Positions 6,390 to 14,127 are shown, counted from the first letter of the stretch. The stretch: DNA of 18,699 nucleotides from Candidatus Woesearchaeota archaeon (GCA_018221175.1 JAAOYE010000005.1:1-18699), one strand, 5' to 3'. Numbers and translations are program-made. The notes: a model not told the origin generated them from the letters alone.

Positions 6390-6926
6390 TTATTTTCTTG
6401 TTGCAAAATTTTTTAAAATAGCAGAATTAGGGATATATATTTCATCACCCTTTTTTGTCAACAACTTTACAGAAAACAATGATATTCTCACGACTTTCCC
6501 TTCTACTAACGGAGTCTTAACATTTTTTCCTTTTTTTAGTAGTTTTCTCTTTTTGATGATGGCAAAGGAGATGATGTTTGGAAAAAGGTCTTTTAAGTCC
6601 AAAAGAAGAGCAAATACTATTATTAGGACTAAGAAGAGCAGTATTCCTTTCCATAAAAACTGTGTTATTTCAAGCCTGTTTAAAATAGTGATTATCGTGA
6701 TTAAATAAATTAGGTTTGAAACAAGCCACGCTATACGTTTTTCAAAGTTGAATCTTGAAAAAGGAAGTTTTCTTGCAATTTTATTTACTTCAAGTTCTGA
6801 TAAGATTCTTTGCGTTAGTTTTCCAAGTATTTTTCCAACAGTAATCCCTACAAAAAAGATTATTGCGGAAGTGACTATCTTTGACAAGATGATGTCTTGA
6901 TAAAACGTTTGGAAGTCAAATGCCAT
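6390..6926 (-). CDS. Short MscS-like mechanosensitive channel family protein
   Basis: A 178-residue membrane protein with three hydrophobic segments (about 16-34, 67-83 and 92-110) and a C-terminal beta region, VEGKVVRISLFSVKLLTKKG followed by DEIYIPNSAILKNF (about 140-174), matching the MscS beta domain (V-E-x-I-x-x-x-x-T with an IPNS turn). MscS channels release solutes on osmotic downshift. The usual MscS is about 280 residues; here the C-terminal alpha/beta vestibule domain is absent, and TM3 lacks the clear Gly/Ala-rich pore pattern. It may be a minimal channel or a relative with another role. It has its own TATA box overlapping the end of the HerA-family gene. Confidence 0.78.
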   Translation of the reverse strand: MAFDFQTFYQDIILSKIVTSAIIFFVGITVGKILGKLTQRILSELEVNKIARKLPFSRFNFEKRIAWLVSNLIYLITIITILNRLEITQFLWKGILLFLVLIIVFALLLDLKDLFPNIISFAIIKKRKLLKKGKNVKTPLVEGKVVRISLFSVKLLTKKGDEIYIPNSAILKNFATRK

Positions 6927-6950
6927 GATAGAACTGGTTTGTTTAATGGC

Positions 6951-6958
6951 TATAAAAA
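6951..6958 (-). promoter_or_regulatory. Candidate box A (TATA) for the MscS-like gene
   Basis: Minus-strand TTTTTATA lies about 28 bp upstream of ATG 6926, between that start and the stop codon of the preceding gene. The MscS-like gene may therefore be transcribed independently and leaderless. Confidence 0.45.
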
Positions 6959-6959
6959 G

Positions 6960-8942
6960 TTAACGGACGACTTCATACTTGACAACAAAGCATTCCTGGA
7001 AGTCGTTGACTCGTGTGAATTTAGAAAGAAGTTCTTTGGCTTTGTCAATGCTTACTTTCTTTTCTAATTTGTGTGAAAAATTTATTTTTTCAAAGCCTGT
7101 TTTGTAAAAGCACGCGTTTTTGGACATTTGTGAAAAAATGTATTTATCGCTTAGTGTGCATGTCTGGTTGTTTTTTAACAAGAAATGTTTTTTTTCTAGG
7201 TCACTTAAAATTTTTTCAGGGTCAAGAATTGCAGTTTCTCTTGCCACGTCTTCTTGTGTAAAAACTTTTTTTGAGTATGCAAGCTTTAATATTTTTATTT
7301 CATCATTAGAAAGCTTGTCAAGCCTTGGAAGCTTTTTTGTCTCAAACTGTTCGACATCAACAACGATTTTTCCATTAACTGCATCAAACAGGATATTGAA
7401 ATTTTCTTGTTTTTCTTTGCAGGAAAACATGTATGCAGGGACAAGAATTGTTCTAACGTCCTCGATTTCGTCCTCGCTCATAATCTTCAAATCATTTATT
7501 GTTGTTTTTGGCTTAACAACAGAAAGCATTTCATCAGACTCAAACTCTTCTGATTTTTTTAAAAAATCTTCCTGTTTTTCTATAATATCAACAGCGTGTC
7601 CACCATGCTTTGTCATTCTGGGACGAACACTTACAAACAAAGGCATATCTGTGATGCCTGCAAGAATTGTGCTTCCAACTGACAGGTTTACTATTTCTTT
7701 TTCAGACTCTGCAGTTATTCCCTCAACACTGTTTGAGATTGCTTTTAGGTCGTTTGGGTTTGTGACTTTTAAGATAATTTGAGTAGTGCACTGAGACAGC
7801 ACAGATTTATCGACTCTGGCAGGTCTTTGTGATACAATACACAGTCCAAGTCCGAATTTTCTTCCTTCACTAGCAATTGTCCTTAATATTTTTGAGCACT
7901 TGGTTTCTCCAAAACTTCGTTCTGGGCAATAGTTGTGAGCTTCTTCAATCACTGTAAAAAACGGTGGCACCTTGTTTTTTTTCCTCAGCTCAAAGAGGTC
8001 TTTTAGGAGCTTGTAGACAATTATCTCCTGGACATCTGGTGATATGCCTTTTAGGTTTATTATCGAGCAGTTCCCTCCGCTTACAAGCTCGTTGTATGAT
8101 GTAAAGGATGGTAAGAAAAGTTCAAGTTTGTTTAGATGCTCTAAGTTGTTTACTATCATCCATTTCGCGTTGTTTTCTTCGCCTTCAAGTGCAAGCAGTA
8201 TGTTTGTGAAGTTTATTTTGTCGAGGGATTTTATGGTGTTGTATAGTATTCCTTGCTGTGTTCCTGTGGGTTTTCCAGGAAGTAGGTGCATGACTTCCGT
8301 TGTCGAGAGATTGTCTGAAAGCTTGAGCGGTCTTAGGTTTTGGTTTAGTTTTGTGTCGCCATACTCCTTGATGTTTGAAAAACCTCTTGGCTCTAGCTTG
8401 TATTCTTTTAGCTTTTCCTTTTCTTCATTGTTTGCTTGTTTTAGCTCTGAGTATTCTCCGTGTGGGTCGATGATTAATAGTGGAACTTTTTTGTCCATGA
8501 TTTCTTCTAAAAGGACGCCTACTGTGTAGCTTTTTCCAGCACCACTTTTTGCAAGGACAGCGACGTGCTTTGTTAGCAGTGTTGAGAGGTCTACTTTTAC
8601 ATCAATGTCTTTTCCTTCAAGCTTGCCGATGTATGCTCCATTTTCTGGGTTTTCAAGCTTTATAACGTCTGTAATGAACTTGTCTTCTGCTAAAAGAACT
8701 TCTGTGCCTACCTCAAAAGGGATTCTTAGAGGCTTAATCTGGTTGTTTTCGTCTTTGTAGCCTATAACACGGCATTTTGCATCAACGCCCATGTCTGTTT
8801 TTTCTATTTCTACAATTTGGCATAGAACATAGTCATATACTTTGTGCAAAACCTGGATGTAGTCAAATTTTTTTACTTCGTCATCTGCTTTAAAATTGAA
8901 TTCGTTTGTTGTTACTTTTCCTGTGATTTTTCCTAAAATCAT
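6960..8942 (-). CDS. HerA-family ATPase with HAS-barrel and C-terminal winged-helix-like extension
   Basis: A 660-residue protein. Residues 1-95 form a beta-rich HAS-barrel-like domain. The ATPase core follows, with Walker A AKSGAGKS at 131-138, LLIIDPHGEY at 155-164, Walker B FFTVIEEAHNYCPE at 328-341 (catalytic E333/E334), SEGRKFGLG at 358-366 and the SQRP sensor at 371-374, all hallmarks of HerA/DUF87 helicases that pump double-stranded DNA. After the core strand VSVRPRMTKHGGH, an extra region of about 200 residues includes a winged-helix-like segment (LSNDEIKILKLAYSKK and following, about 545-600). Classical HerA is near 500 residues. No nurA, mre11 or rad50 lies nearby. A box A on the minus strand at 8965-8970 fits a leaderless start. 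This is the second HerA-family gene within 6 kb, and not a close copy. Confidence 0.87.
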   Translation of the reverse strand: MILGKITGKVTTNEFNFKADDEVKKFDYIQVLHKVYDYVLCQIVEIEKTDMGVDAKCRVIGYKDENNQIKPLRIPFEVGTEVLLAEDKFITDVIKLENPENGAYIGKLEGKDIDVKVDLSTLLTKHVAVLAKSGAGKSYTVGVLLEEIMDKKVPLLIIDPHGEYSELKQANNEEKEKLKEYKLEPRGFSNIKEYGDTKLNQNLRPLKLSDNLSTTEVMHLLPGKPTGTQQGILYNTIKSLDKINFTNILLALEGEENNAKWMIVNNLEHLNKLELFLPSFTSYNELVSGGNCSIINLKGISPDVQEIIVYKLLKDLFELRKKNKVPPFFTVIEEAHNYCPERSFGETKCSKILRTIASEGRKFGLGLCIVSQRPARVDKSVLSQCTTQIILKVTNPNDLKAISNSVEGITAESEKEIVNLSVGSTILAGITDMPLFVSVRPRMTKHGGHAVDIIEKQEDFLKKSEEFESDEMLSVVKPKTTINDLKIMSEDEIEDVRTILVPAYMFSCKEKQENFNILFDAVNGKIVVDVEQFETKKLPRLDKLSNDEIKILKLAYSKKVFTQEDVARETAILDPEKILSDLEKKHFLLKNNQTCTLSDKYIFSQMSKNACFYKTGFEKINFSHKLEKKVSIDKAKELLSKFTRVNDFQECFVVKYEVVR

Positions 8943-8964
8943 ATGTGTTGGGATAAGATATTGG

Positions 8965-8970
8965 TTTAAA
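8965..8970 (-). promoter_or_regulatory. Candidate box A (TATA) for the long HerA-family gene
   Basis: The palindromic TTTAAA is centred about 25 bp upstream of ATG 8942 on the minus strand, giving a leaderless transcript. It is divergent from the box at 8997-9005. Confidence 0.45.
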
Positions 8971-8996
8971 AGGTTTTGGGATTCCTGCTAAAAACC

Positions 8997-9005
8997 TTTA
9001 AATAT
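8997..9005 (+). promoter_or_regulatory. Candidate box A (TATA) for the 78-aa gene
   Basis: TTTAAATAT would place transcription start near 9027, leaving a 10-nt leader that contains a GGTG SD at 9027-9030, 6 nt before ATG 9037. Confidence 0.5.
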
Positions 9006-9036
9006 GACCTAAAAAACCTGCTCATAGGTGATATTT

Positions 9037-9273
9037 ATGGCAGAAGAACAGGTTTCAAAAGACGAACAAATCGGATTTCACAAAGGAGCACTGAAAACAC
9101 TGGCAGCAGAAAGGCAAGAGCTTGCTAGAATACTTGACATCGTTGAGCAGCTTATGCAAATGCATGTGAAGGGCCTTCAGGACCTTGGCATTGACTTGAC
9201 AAAGGAAGTTGAGAAAGTCCAAAAAGAACAAAAAGCTGATTCAAAACCAATTGAAGACATAATAAAAAAGTAA
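9037..9273 (+). CDS. Small helical protein, function unknown
   Basis: A 78-residue soluble protein (MAEEQVSKDEQIGFHKGALK at the start). It is almost wholly helical: a helix from about 10 to 50 with a hydrophobic heptad-like pattern (ERQELARILDIVEQLMQMHVKGL), then an acidic/lysine-rich tail from 57. It has no cysteines and no membrane segment. I recognise no named family. ATG 9037 is preferred over the in-frame GTG 9028 because that GTG is part of the SD. It is followed directly by the DUF371 gene (TAATG overlap), so the two are co-translated. Confidence 0.75.
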   Translation: MAEEQVSKDEQIGFHKGALKTLAAERQELARILDIVEQLMQMHVKGLQDLGIDLTKEVEKVQKEQKADSKPIEDIIKK

Positions 9274-9656
9274 TGAGATTCAAGATTTTTGGCCACAAAA
9301 ACGTCCTTTGTTTGCACAAAAACACTATTGAGTTTACAAAAGAAAAAGAATTGACTAAAAATGGTGACTGTATTTTAGGTGTCAGTTCTGATTTTAAATT
9401 TGATAAAAAAATTTTAAGTTCTAAGAAGATTAAGGTTACTATTACTTCTGATGGCGCAACAGACAGTTTTGAGGCTGACGTAAACCCTGATTTTGACGAC
9501 GACAAAGAGATTGTTTTTAGAAAGTCATACTTTGTTTCTAAAAGAACGTTAGGTCTTAATTCTACAAAAGCAGCAATCGATATAGACAGACGAATTGTTG
9601 ATAAATTAAAGGACGAGAAAAACTTTGCAAAAGTGATAATTGAAACAATTCTTTAA
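9273..9656 (+). CDS. DUF371 family protein
   Basis: A 127-residue beta-rich protein. The motifs FGHKNVLCLHKNTIEFTKE (6-24), GDCILGVSSD (about 31-40), VTITSDGATDSFEADVNPDF (about 55-74) and IVFRKSYFVSKRTLGLNSTKAAIDIDR (about 80-106) match the archaeal DUF371 pattern (GHPNI...TLEFTK, GDCI-GV, R-S-F-S-RT). The function is unknown. Its start overlaps the stop of the preceding gene. A T-rich run at 9668-9673 follows, so this is likely the end of the transcript. Confidence 0.85.
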   Translation: MRFKIFGHKNVLCLHKNTIEFTKEKELTKNGDCILGVSSDFKFDKKILSSKKIKVTITSDGATDSFEADVNPDFDDDKEIVFRKSYFVSKRTLGLNSTKAAIDIDRRIVDKLKDEKNFAKVIIETIL

Positions 9657-9699
9657 CAATTCAACACTTTTTTACTGTTTAGTAACGACAAAAGTAAGA

Positions 9700-9710
9700 T
9701 TTATATATAA
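9700..9710 (+). promoter_or_regulatory. Box A (TATA) for the three-gene RSH-like operon
   Basis: TTTATATATAA is the most canonical TATA box in the window. Its centre is 25 bp upstream of ATG 9730, so the mRNA should be leaderless. It decides the start: an in-frame ATG at 9640 lies upstream of the box and inside the DUF371 gene. Confidence 0.7.
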
Positions 9711-9729
9711 TCATCTTATCCTCTCGACT

Positions 9730-11265
9730 ATGGAAGAGCAAGAAAAGGAACTTTTAAGTAAAGTTTATTATGATGATTTAGACAATTATGTAGCCAAGGT
9801 TATTAATGCAAAATCTGAATTAGATAAGAAAAGTGCTGCAAAGCTAATAAGAAGACAAGTCATAGATGAGGAGTATAAACCACATAATATTAATGATAAA
9901 GAAATTTTTGATTCAATAAGACCATGGTATTATCTTCAGCTTGAAAACGATGTTATAAATTCTATTGACAAATATGAAATCAAACCATTAAGCAAACCAG
10001 AAACAGAAAGTTTAGCGTACAGAAAAAACACGATTAACTTTACATTTCTTCACAGATTCTATGTCCAAAAAATTCTGGTAAAAGAAAATGCTTCAATGGA
10101 AGCAGTAACTGCTGGAGGTTTGCATGATCATGTTGAAGATGAAAAAAAACTTAATCCAAATATGGACCCAACATGGTTTATAAATATATTAGTTGAGCCA
10201 TGGCAAAGTTTTTCAGGACAAATAAAAGAATTTAATTCTTATTCTCTTGAAAATATTGTTACAAGACTTTCAAAACCTGAAACTTTGGAATATAAAAAAT
10301 ATGTCTCCCAAATTTTTCAAAGCAAAGAAGACAAGCCATCTTTGCCTCTTGGTTTAGTTGATGATGCAAAGTACATCTTAGACATCTTTAGAAAAGACAT
10401 TTCAAAAGAGGAAGAGAACACAAATATTCTTAGAAGTGCACAAGTAAAGTTTGCAGACAGAACCCACATAACTCAAACAAAAAAGCTGCCAAGACCAAAA
10501 GGAGTATTTGAGTTTAGTTTCGCTGCATGGGGCACAGTGCTTGCTTCACAAGAAGATTATGAACCATTACTTAACGGCGAGAATTACTCGCTAGAGGAAA
10601 TGTTAAGACATATAGATTCAAATGAGGAAAGATTTATGGAAGAATACTATCCGTATTCAGGAGAAATAATATCAAGTGTGATGGAACCTAGTTTTGTGAT
10701 GAAAAAAGTTTACAAAAATATTATTTTTTTAAGTCACTATAATCGGTTTGTTGAAAATCTGGAAAAAGATGGCATTGATATTTCAAAAGGCGAGCTTAAA
10801 GTAGCAAATAGGATGAAGCAAAAATTATTAGATATAACTACAGGCGAAATTGATGCACATTTAGAATTCTTGTTAAATTATAATGAAGTAGATATTTCTG
10901 AAACAAAACTGTTATTGAATGAGGCTTTAGAGTACAAAGAGAAAGGAGGATATAAAACAATCACACTTGAGGCAGAAACTAATTCAGAGTACAAATTTGA
11001 CGGAACAGTAATAAACATTTTTGAAAAGCTTCTAAACCTTCACATGTACAATGATGCACAAGAACTAAGGAAAAGCATAAATGCACCACAAAAATCAATG
11101 TTTGACAGAAAAGATAGAAAAAGAGGCATAGGCTACAGACTTGAAGAATTCAAATTGCTTCTTGACCTAAAATACATGCTTGAAGAGTTCAGGGAAGATC
11201 CAAAATTTTACTACAATCAATTAACAATTGAGGGGTTAATCGAACCAGAAAGACCAATAATGTAG
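9730..11265 (+). CDS. HD-domain protein resembling the RelA/SpoT (RSH) hydrolase domain
   Basis: A 511-residue protein. After an N-terminal region of about 100 residues it shows an HD-hydrolase core: H108 in FTFLHRFYVQKIL, the HD pair H132-D133 in GLHDHVEDE with E136-D137, then SAQVKFADRTHITQT with D243. This order and spacing match the RSH (p)ppGpp hydrolase: HPL...HDVVEDT...KLADRLHN. Differences are that the VV of HDVVED is HV and the asparagine of LHN is lost, so activity on (p)ppGpp is uncertain. The region between 138 and 230 is longer than in SpoT. Residues 250-511 are mostly helical and unrecognised. By analogy it would need Mn2+ and remove a pyrophosphate or phosphate from a nucleotide. 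It is the first gene of an operon with the next two, and is more AT-rich than the surrounding genes by eye. Confidence 0.7.
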   Translation: MEEQEKELLSKVYYDDLDNYVAKVINAKSELDKKSAAKLIRRQVIDEEYKPHNINDKEIFDSIRPWYYLQLENDVINSIDKYEIKPLSKPETESLAYRKNTINFTFLHRFYVQKILVKENASMEAVTAGGLHDHVEDEKKLNPNMDPTWFINILVEPWQSFSGQIKEFNSYSLENIVTRLSKPETLEYKKYVSQIFQSKEDKPSLPLGLVDDAKYILDIFRKDISKEEENTNILRSAQVKFADRTHITQTKKLPRPKGVFEFSFAAWGTVLASQEDYEPLLNGENYSLEEMLRHIDSNEERFMEEYYPYSGEIISSVMEPSFVMKKVYKNIIFLSHYNRFVENLEKDGIDISKGELKVANRMKQKLLDITTGEIDAHLEFLLNYNEVDISETKLLLNEALEYKEKGGYKTITLEAETNSEYKFDGTVINIFEKLLNLHMYNDAQELRKSINAPQKSMFDRKDRKRGIGYRLEEFKLLLDLKYMLEEFREDPKFYYNQLTIEGLIEPERPIM

Positions 11266-11269
11266 GAAA

Positions 11270-13432
11270 ATGGAACAAGAACAACAAATCGATCCAAGAA
11301 TCAACACAAGAATAACATTTAAGAGAACTCTGGAGGCTATTGTAGCTGATGCGATAGAGTCCAAATTTAAATTTAACCCATATAATATTGAAGATGATTT
11401 AAGACAGGCAATTGAATATCTTTTTGATGACTACGAACAAAACTATCAAGAAAATATTGATGAATCAAAAAAAATTATTGAAGATATTTTACTGATGGAA
11501 GCTGAAATAAGAGGAGGCCAGTCATTTGAATTATCAGATTTTGATGTAAAACGTGATGAAAAGGACCCTCATGTTCTTGTTTATAAGATTAAAGATGATG
11601 TAAATGTAAAAACATGTTTGCAAGAAATCAGGATGAGACCTAATAAGAGTGTTAGAAGCATTATTGATAAGAATTTTTTAGCAGGCATAGAAAACAAGGC
11701 AGTATTGGATTATACAGGGCTTACCGTTGTGTTGGACATTGACCCAGACAAAAAAGCAGGCAAAGAAATATTATATGATTTTGCAGAGATGTTTGAAAAA
11801 AATTATAGCGATAAAATCCTTCCTAGAATTGATAGAAATTTTGCTTATGTAAAAGAAAAAGTTAATTACCCTTTTAAAGCCGGTGCCCAGGAATTTAAAA
11901 ATATAGATAACCCAGACGAAGTCATAAAAATGAATTATTTCTTATTTAATTCTGAGAGAAGCGCAAAATCTTTTATGGATGATTTGATTCAAGGTAAGGT
12001 AAGAAGAGTTAGTGATGAAACCGGGACGTACAGAAGAGGATGGGAAACTGATATTTGTACAGACTGTGACCAACAAGCATTATATGAAGGAGACAATTCA
12101 AAAACTTATTTTCTAAGAAACGGAAACTTGATTTTAGATGTTCACTCAACATCTTTTCAGCCTGAAAAAGGAGAAAATAAAAGAGAGTTGTGGGATAAAT
12201 TTAAAGAAAAGAGTCTCCCAATAATAGATTCTATTATTGGAAGGAAAGAATCAAAAGAAGCTAAAAGAACAAAGGACTTATTTTTGACAAATATACAATG
12301 TCCTTTTGGATTATTTGAATATTTTGGAGTTGTTGATATTGAAGGTGTACAAAAGTTTAGTTTTAATCACAGGCATGAGGAAGAAGGCCTTTTAGGAAAA
12401 GACACATATCAAAAAGAGGGATTAAACGACAAAAACTTAGAAAAAAGAGAGAAAGGTATGAAAAGTATTACCAATAGATTAAGAGGTTCTATAGAATTAA
12501 AATTTCAAGATTCAAAGTCTTTTGAACTATCAAGAAAAGGCGCAGCTACCTCCCACCTAATTTACAAAAAAACAACCCGTAAAAAATCAAAATTGGATTA
12601 CATTGGGAAATTAATTAATGAGGTATGGCAAAGAACTGGTGAACATTTAAAAAAGTTAGACAGAAAAAAAGCAAAAGAGACAATTTATGATAAACTGTAC
12701 AGAGAACTTCCAGAGATAATAAACAATATTATGTTAGAAGAGTATGAAACAAGATTAAACAATATTTTTAAAAGTATTCAGGCTTCAAAAGATTTTGGTG
12801 TTATTGAACAAAAACTATTATTTTATGCTGACATGATTTCTCATTTCAAATATGATTTTAAAAATAATCCTAGAGTATTTGCAGAGTTTCAAGAAAAGAT
12901 AGAGGATTTGCCAAAAACTGTATTGGAAAGGAATATAACTTTACAAGAAAGGATTGAGTTGTCAGAGCACATTGAAGGAAGTTTATACCAACAGGAAATA
13001 ATTACTGATGAAGGCAAGTATGAAGGAAATAGGCAAGATAAAATAATTGATACACTTTATGCGCATGCAGTGGATGAATTAAATAAGCCAGATAGATTTC
13101 CAAAACTAGTTGGATGGGCGATTTATCAGTTCTTAATTGATGATCAAAACCCTTTGTTAGATAAGTTGCCGAAATGGGCAATTAAGAATCGGAAAAGTTA
13201 CATTAAAGATTTAATAGCTTACCAAGATACTAAAGCTACATGGACTGGAGAAAAAGTTCCTGAAAAATTAGAAAATCCAAAGAATGTTATAGAAGTTTAT
13301 GAAAAAGATATTGATGATTTTAATTATTCAAAGCATTTTACCGAGGATGTAAGAATGAAACTTACAAAATACATGAAAAACATATATGATAAAGCAAGAA
13401 ATGTAGTTACAACAAAAGAGGCAGAAATATGA
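11270..13432 (+). CDS. Large protein with possible RelA/SpoT synthetase-like (nucleotidyltransferase) region
   Basis: A 720-residue protein, 4 nt downstream of the HD gene. In residues 115-155, LQEIRMRPNKSVRSIIDKNF followed by AVLDYTGLTVVLD resembles the RSH synthetase signature, in which RxKxxxSI-xxK leads to DLxGxRxxV. R121, R123, S127, K134 and D147 would stand for the substrate-binding basic residues, the serine and the metal-binding Asp; the arginine after the glycine is threonine (T152). GNLILDVHST (285-294) is only a distant candidate for the ELQIRT strand. C263/C266 form a CxxC (DICTDCDQQ). Residues 380-720 are long helices with no family I know. If the match is real, it is a diverged nucleotide pyrophosphokinase-like enzyme; otherwise the function is unknown. 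It overlaps the next gene by 4 nt. Confidence 0.6.
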   Translation: MEQEQQIDPRINTRITFKRTLEAIVADAIESKFKFNPYNIEDDLRQAIEYLFDDYEQNYQENIDESKKIIEDILLMEAEIRGGQSFELSDFDVKRDEKDPHVLVYKIKDDVNVKTCLQEIRMRPNKSVRSIIDKNFLAGIENKAVLDYTGLTVVLDIDPDKKAGKEILYDFAEMFEKNYSDKILPRIDRNFAYVKEKVNYPFKAGAQEFKNIDNPDEVIKMNYFLFNSERSAKSFMDDLIQGKVRRVSDETGTYRRGWETDICTDCDQQALYEGDNSKTYFLRNGNLILDVHSTSFQPEKGENKRELWDKFKEKSLPIIDSIIGRKESKEAKRTKDLFLTNIQCPFGLFEYFGVVDIEGVQKFSFNHRHEEEGLLGKDTYQKEGLNDKNLEKREKGMKSITNRLRGSIELKFQDSKSFELSRKGAATSHLIYKKTTRKKSKLDYIGKLINEVWQRTGEHLKKLDRKKAKETIYDKLYRELPEIINNIMLEEYETRLNNIFKSIQASKDFGVIEQKLLFYADMISHFKYDFKNNPRVFAEFQEKIEDLPKTVLERNITLQERIELSEHIEGSLYQQEIITDEGKYEGNRQDKIIDTLYAHAVDELNKPDRFPKLVGWAIYQFLIDDQNPLLDKLPKWAIKNRKSYIKDLIAYQDTKATWTGEKVPEKLENPKNVIEVYEKDIDDFNYSKHFTEDVRMKLTKYMKNIYDKARNVVTTKEAEI

Positions 13433-14052
13433 AAATTGTGACATCAAGCAAGATTGATATGGATATATGTTATGAAGAGTTTAGAGAACATGATGGCATA
13501 TTAGTTTTTCCAGGATGTGGTGATGATAGTTTAAATTTAGACTTAGCCAGAGAAGCAACAAGCTATTATAATATAACAATTATTGGAACAGTTCCTTATG
13601 TTGGTTTTAATCTAGTTTACATGCTTAGGGAAGATAATAATAAAGAAATCGTATCTGTTTTTCAAAAATTGTATGAAACTGACAAATTTTCAGATAAAAA
13701 AAGAAAGAGAACAAGAAAAGCTGTAGCATCATTAAATAAAAAAATTAATCAAGAAATTTTTAACATACCATCAGACAAAAAAAATCTTAAGGTGATAATA
13801 AGAGAATGCTCTGATATTGCTTATTTACCTACACCCCGAGGCAACGAAAAAGTAGATTTTTTAATATCCTGTGGAGATACAGATCAAACTATGAATCTTG
13901 AAGGAGTCATAAGAACACATAGAGACCATCTTAGAAGCGATACACTTTTTATTCAGGCAGTTCACAATAATCCTGTTGTCTCAGGAGTTTACAGCCTTAG
14001 TGGTGAAAACTTGGCAGAATTAAAAGATAATTATAGAGTTTATATTCTTTAA
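13429..14052 (+). CDS. Unrecognised alpha/beta protein, third gene of the RSH-like operon
   Basis: A 207-residue soluble protein. Its N-terminus MKIVTSSKID (1-10) and GILVFPGCGDDSLNLDLAREA (23-43) suggest a Rossmann-like strand-turn-helix, then TIIGTVPYVGFNLVYML (50-66). A basic stretch (SDKKRKRTRKA, 88-98) may bind nucleic acid or a nucleotide. The C-terminal half has FLISCGDTDQTMN (144-156), a VIRTHRDHLRS helix (160-170) and HNNPVVSGVYSLSGENL (179-195). Histidines and arginines near 160-180 could be functional. I recognise no family. ATGA overlap with the 720-aa gene implies a shared role in the same system, perhaps as effector or sensor; this is inference from position. Confidence 0.65.
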   Translation: MKIVTSSKIDMDICYEEFREHDGILVFPGCGDDSLNLDLAREATSYYNITIIGTVPYVGFNLVYMLREDNNKEIVSVFQKLYETDKFSDKKRKRTRKAVASLNKKINQEIFNIPSDKKNLKVIIRECSDIAYLPTPRGNEKVDFLISCGDTDQTMNLEGVIRTHRDHLRSDTLFIQAVHNNPVVSGVYSLSGENLAELKDNYRVYIL

Positions 14053-14063
14053 AAAACCAAACA

Positions 14064-14073
14064 CTTAAATATA
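14064..14073 (+). promoter_or_regulatory. Candidate box A (TATA) for the parvulin gene
   Basis: CTTAAATATA would start transcription near 14095, leaving a leader of about 33 nt with a GAGGGTGG SD at 14116-14123. This start is therefore SD-led, unlike the leaderless genes in the window. Confidence 0.5.
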
Positions 14074-14127
14074 AAATGAAAACTTACACTTTTGAGAAGG
14101 GGTGAAAACTGTTTAGAGGGTGGTTTC

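Noticed and set aside
7120..7782. 220-codon open frame on the plus strand
   Set aside because: It lies antisense within the long HerA-family gene, whose protein has full Walker motifs; the plus-strand translation is Ser/Phe-rich without any motif.
8044..8529. 161-codon open frame on the plus strand
   Set aside because: Also antisense to the HerA-family ATPase core, low-complexity, no SD or TATA of its own.
9037..9656. NurA nuclease partner for the HerA-family genes
   Set aside because: The two proteins here are a 78-aa helical protein and a DUF371 protein, neither with NurA's size or RNase H-like motifs.
9640..9729. N-terminal extension of the HD-domain protein
   Set aside because: It would start inside the DUF371 gene and cover the TATA box; its residues look like translated intergenic DNA.
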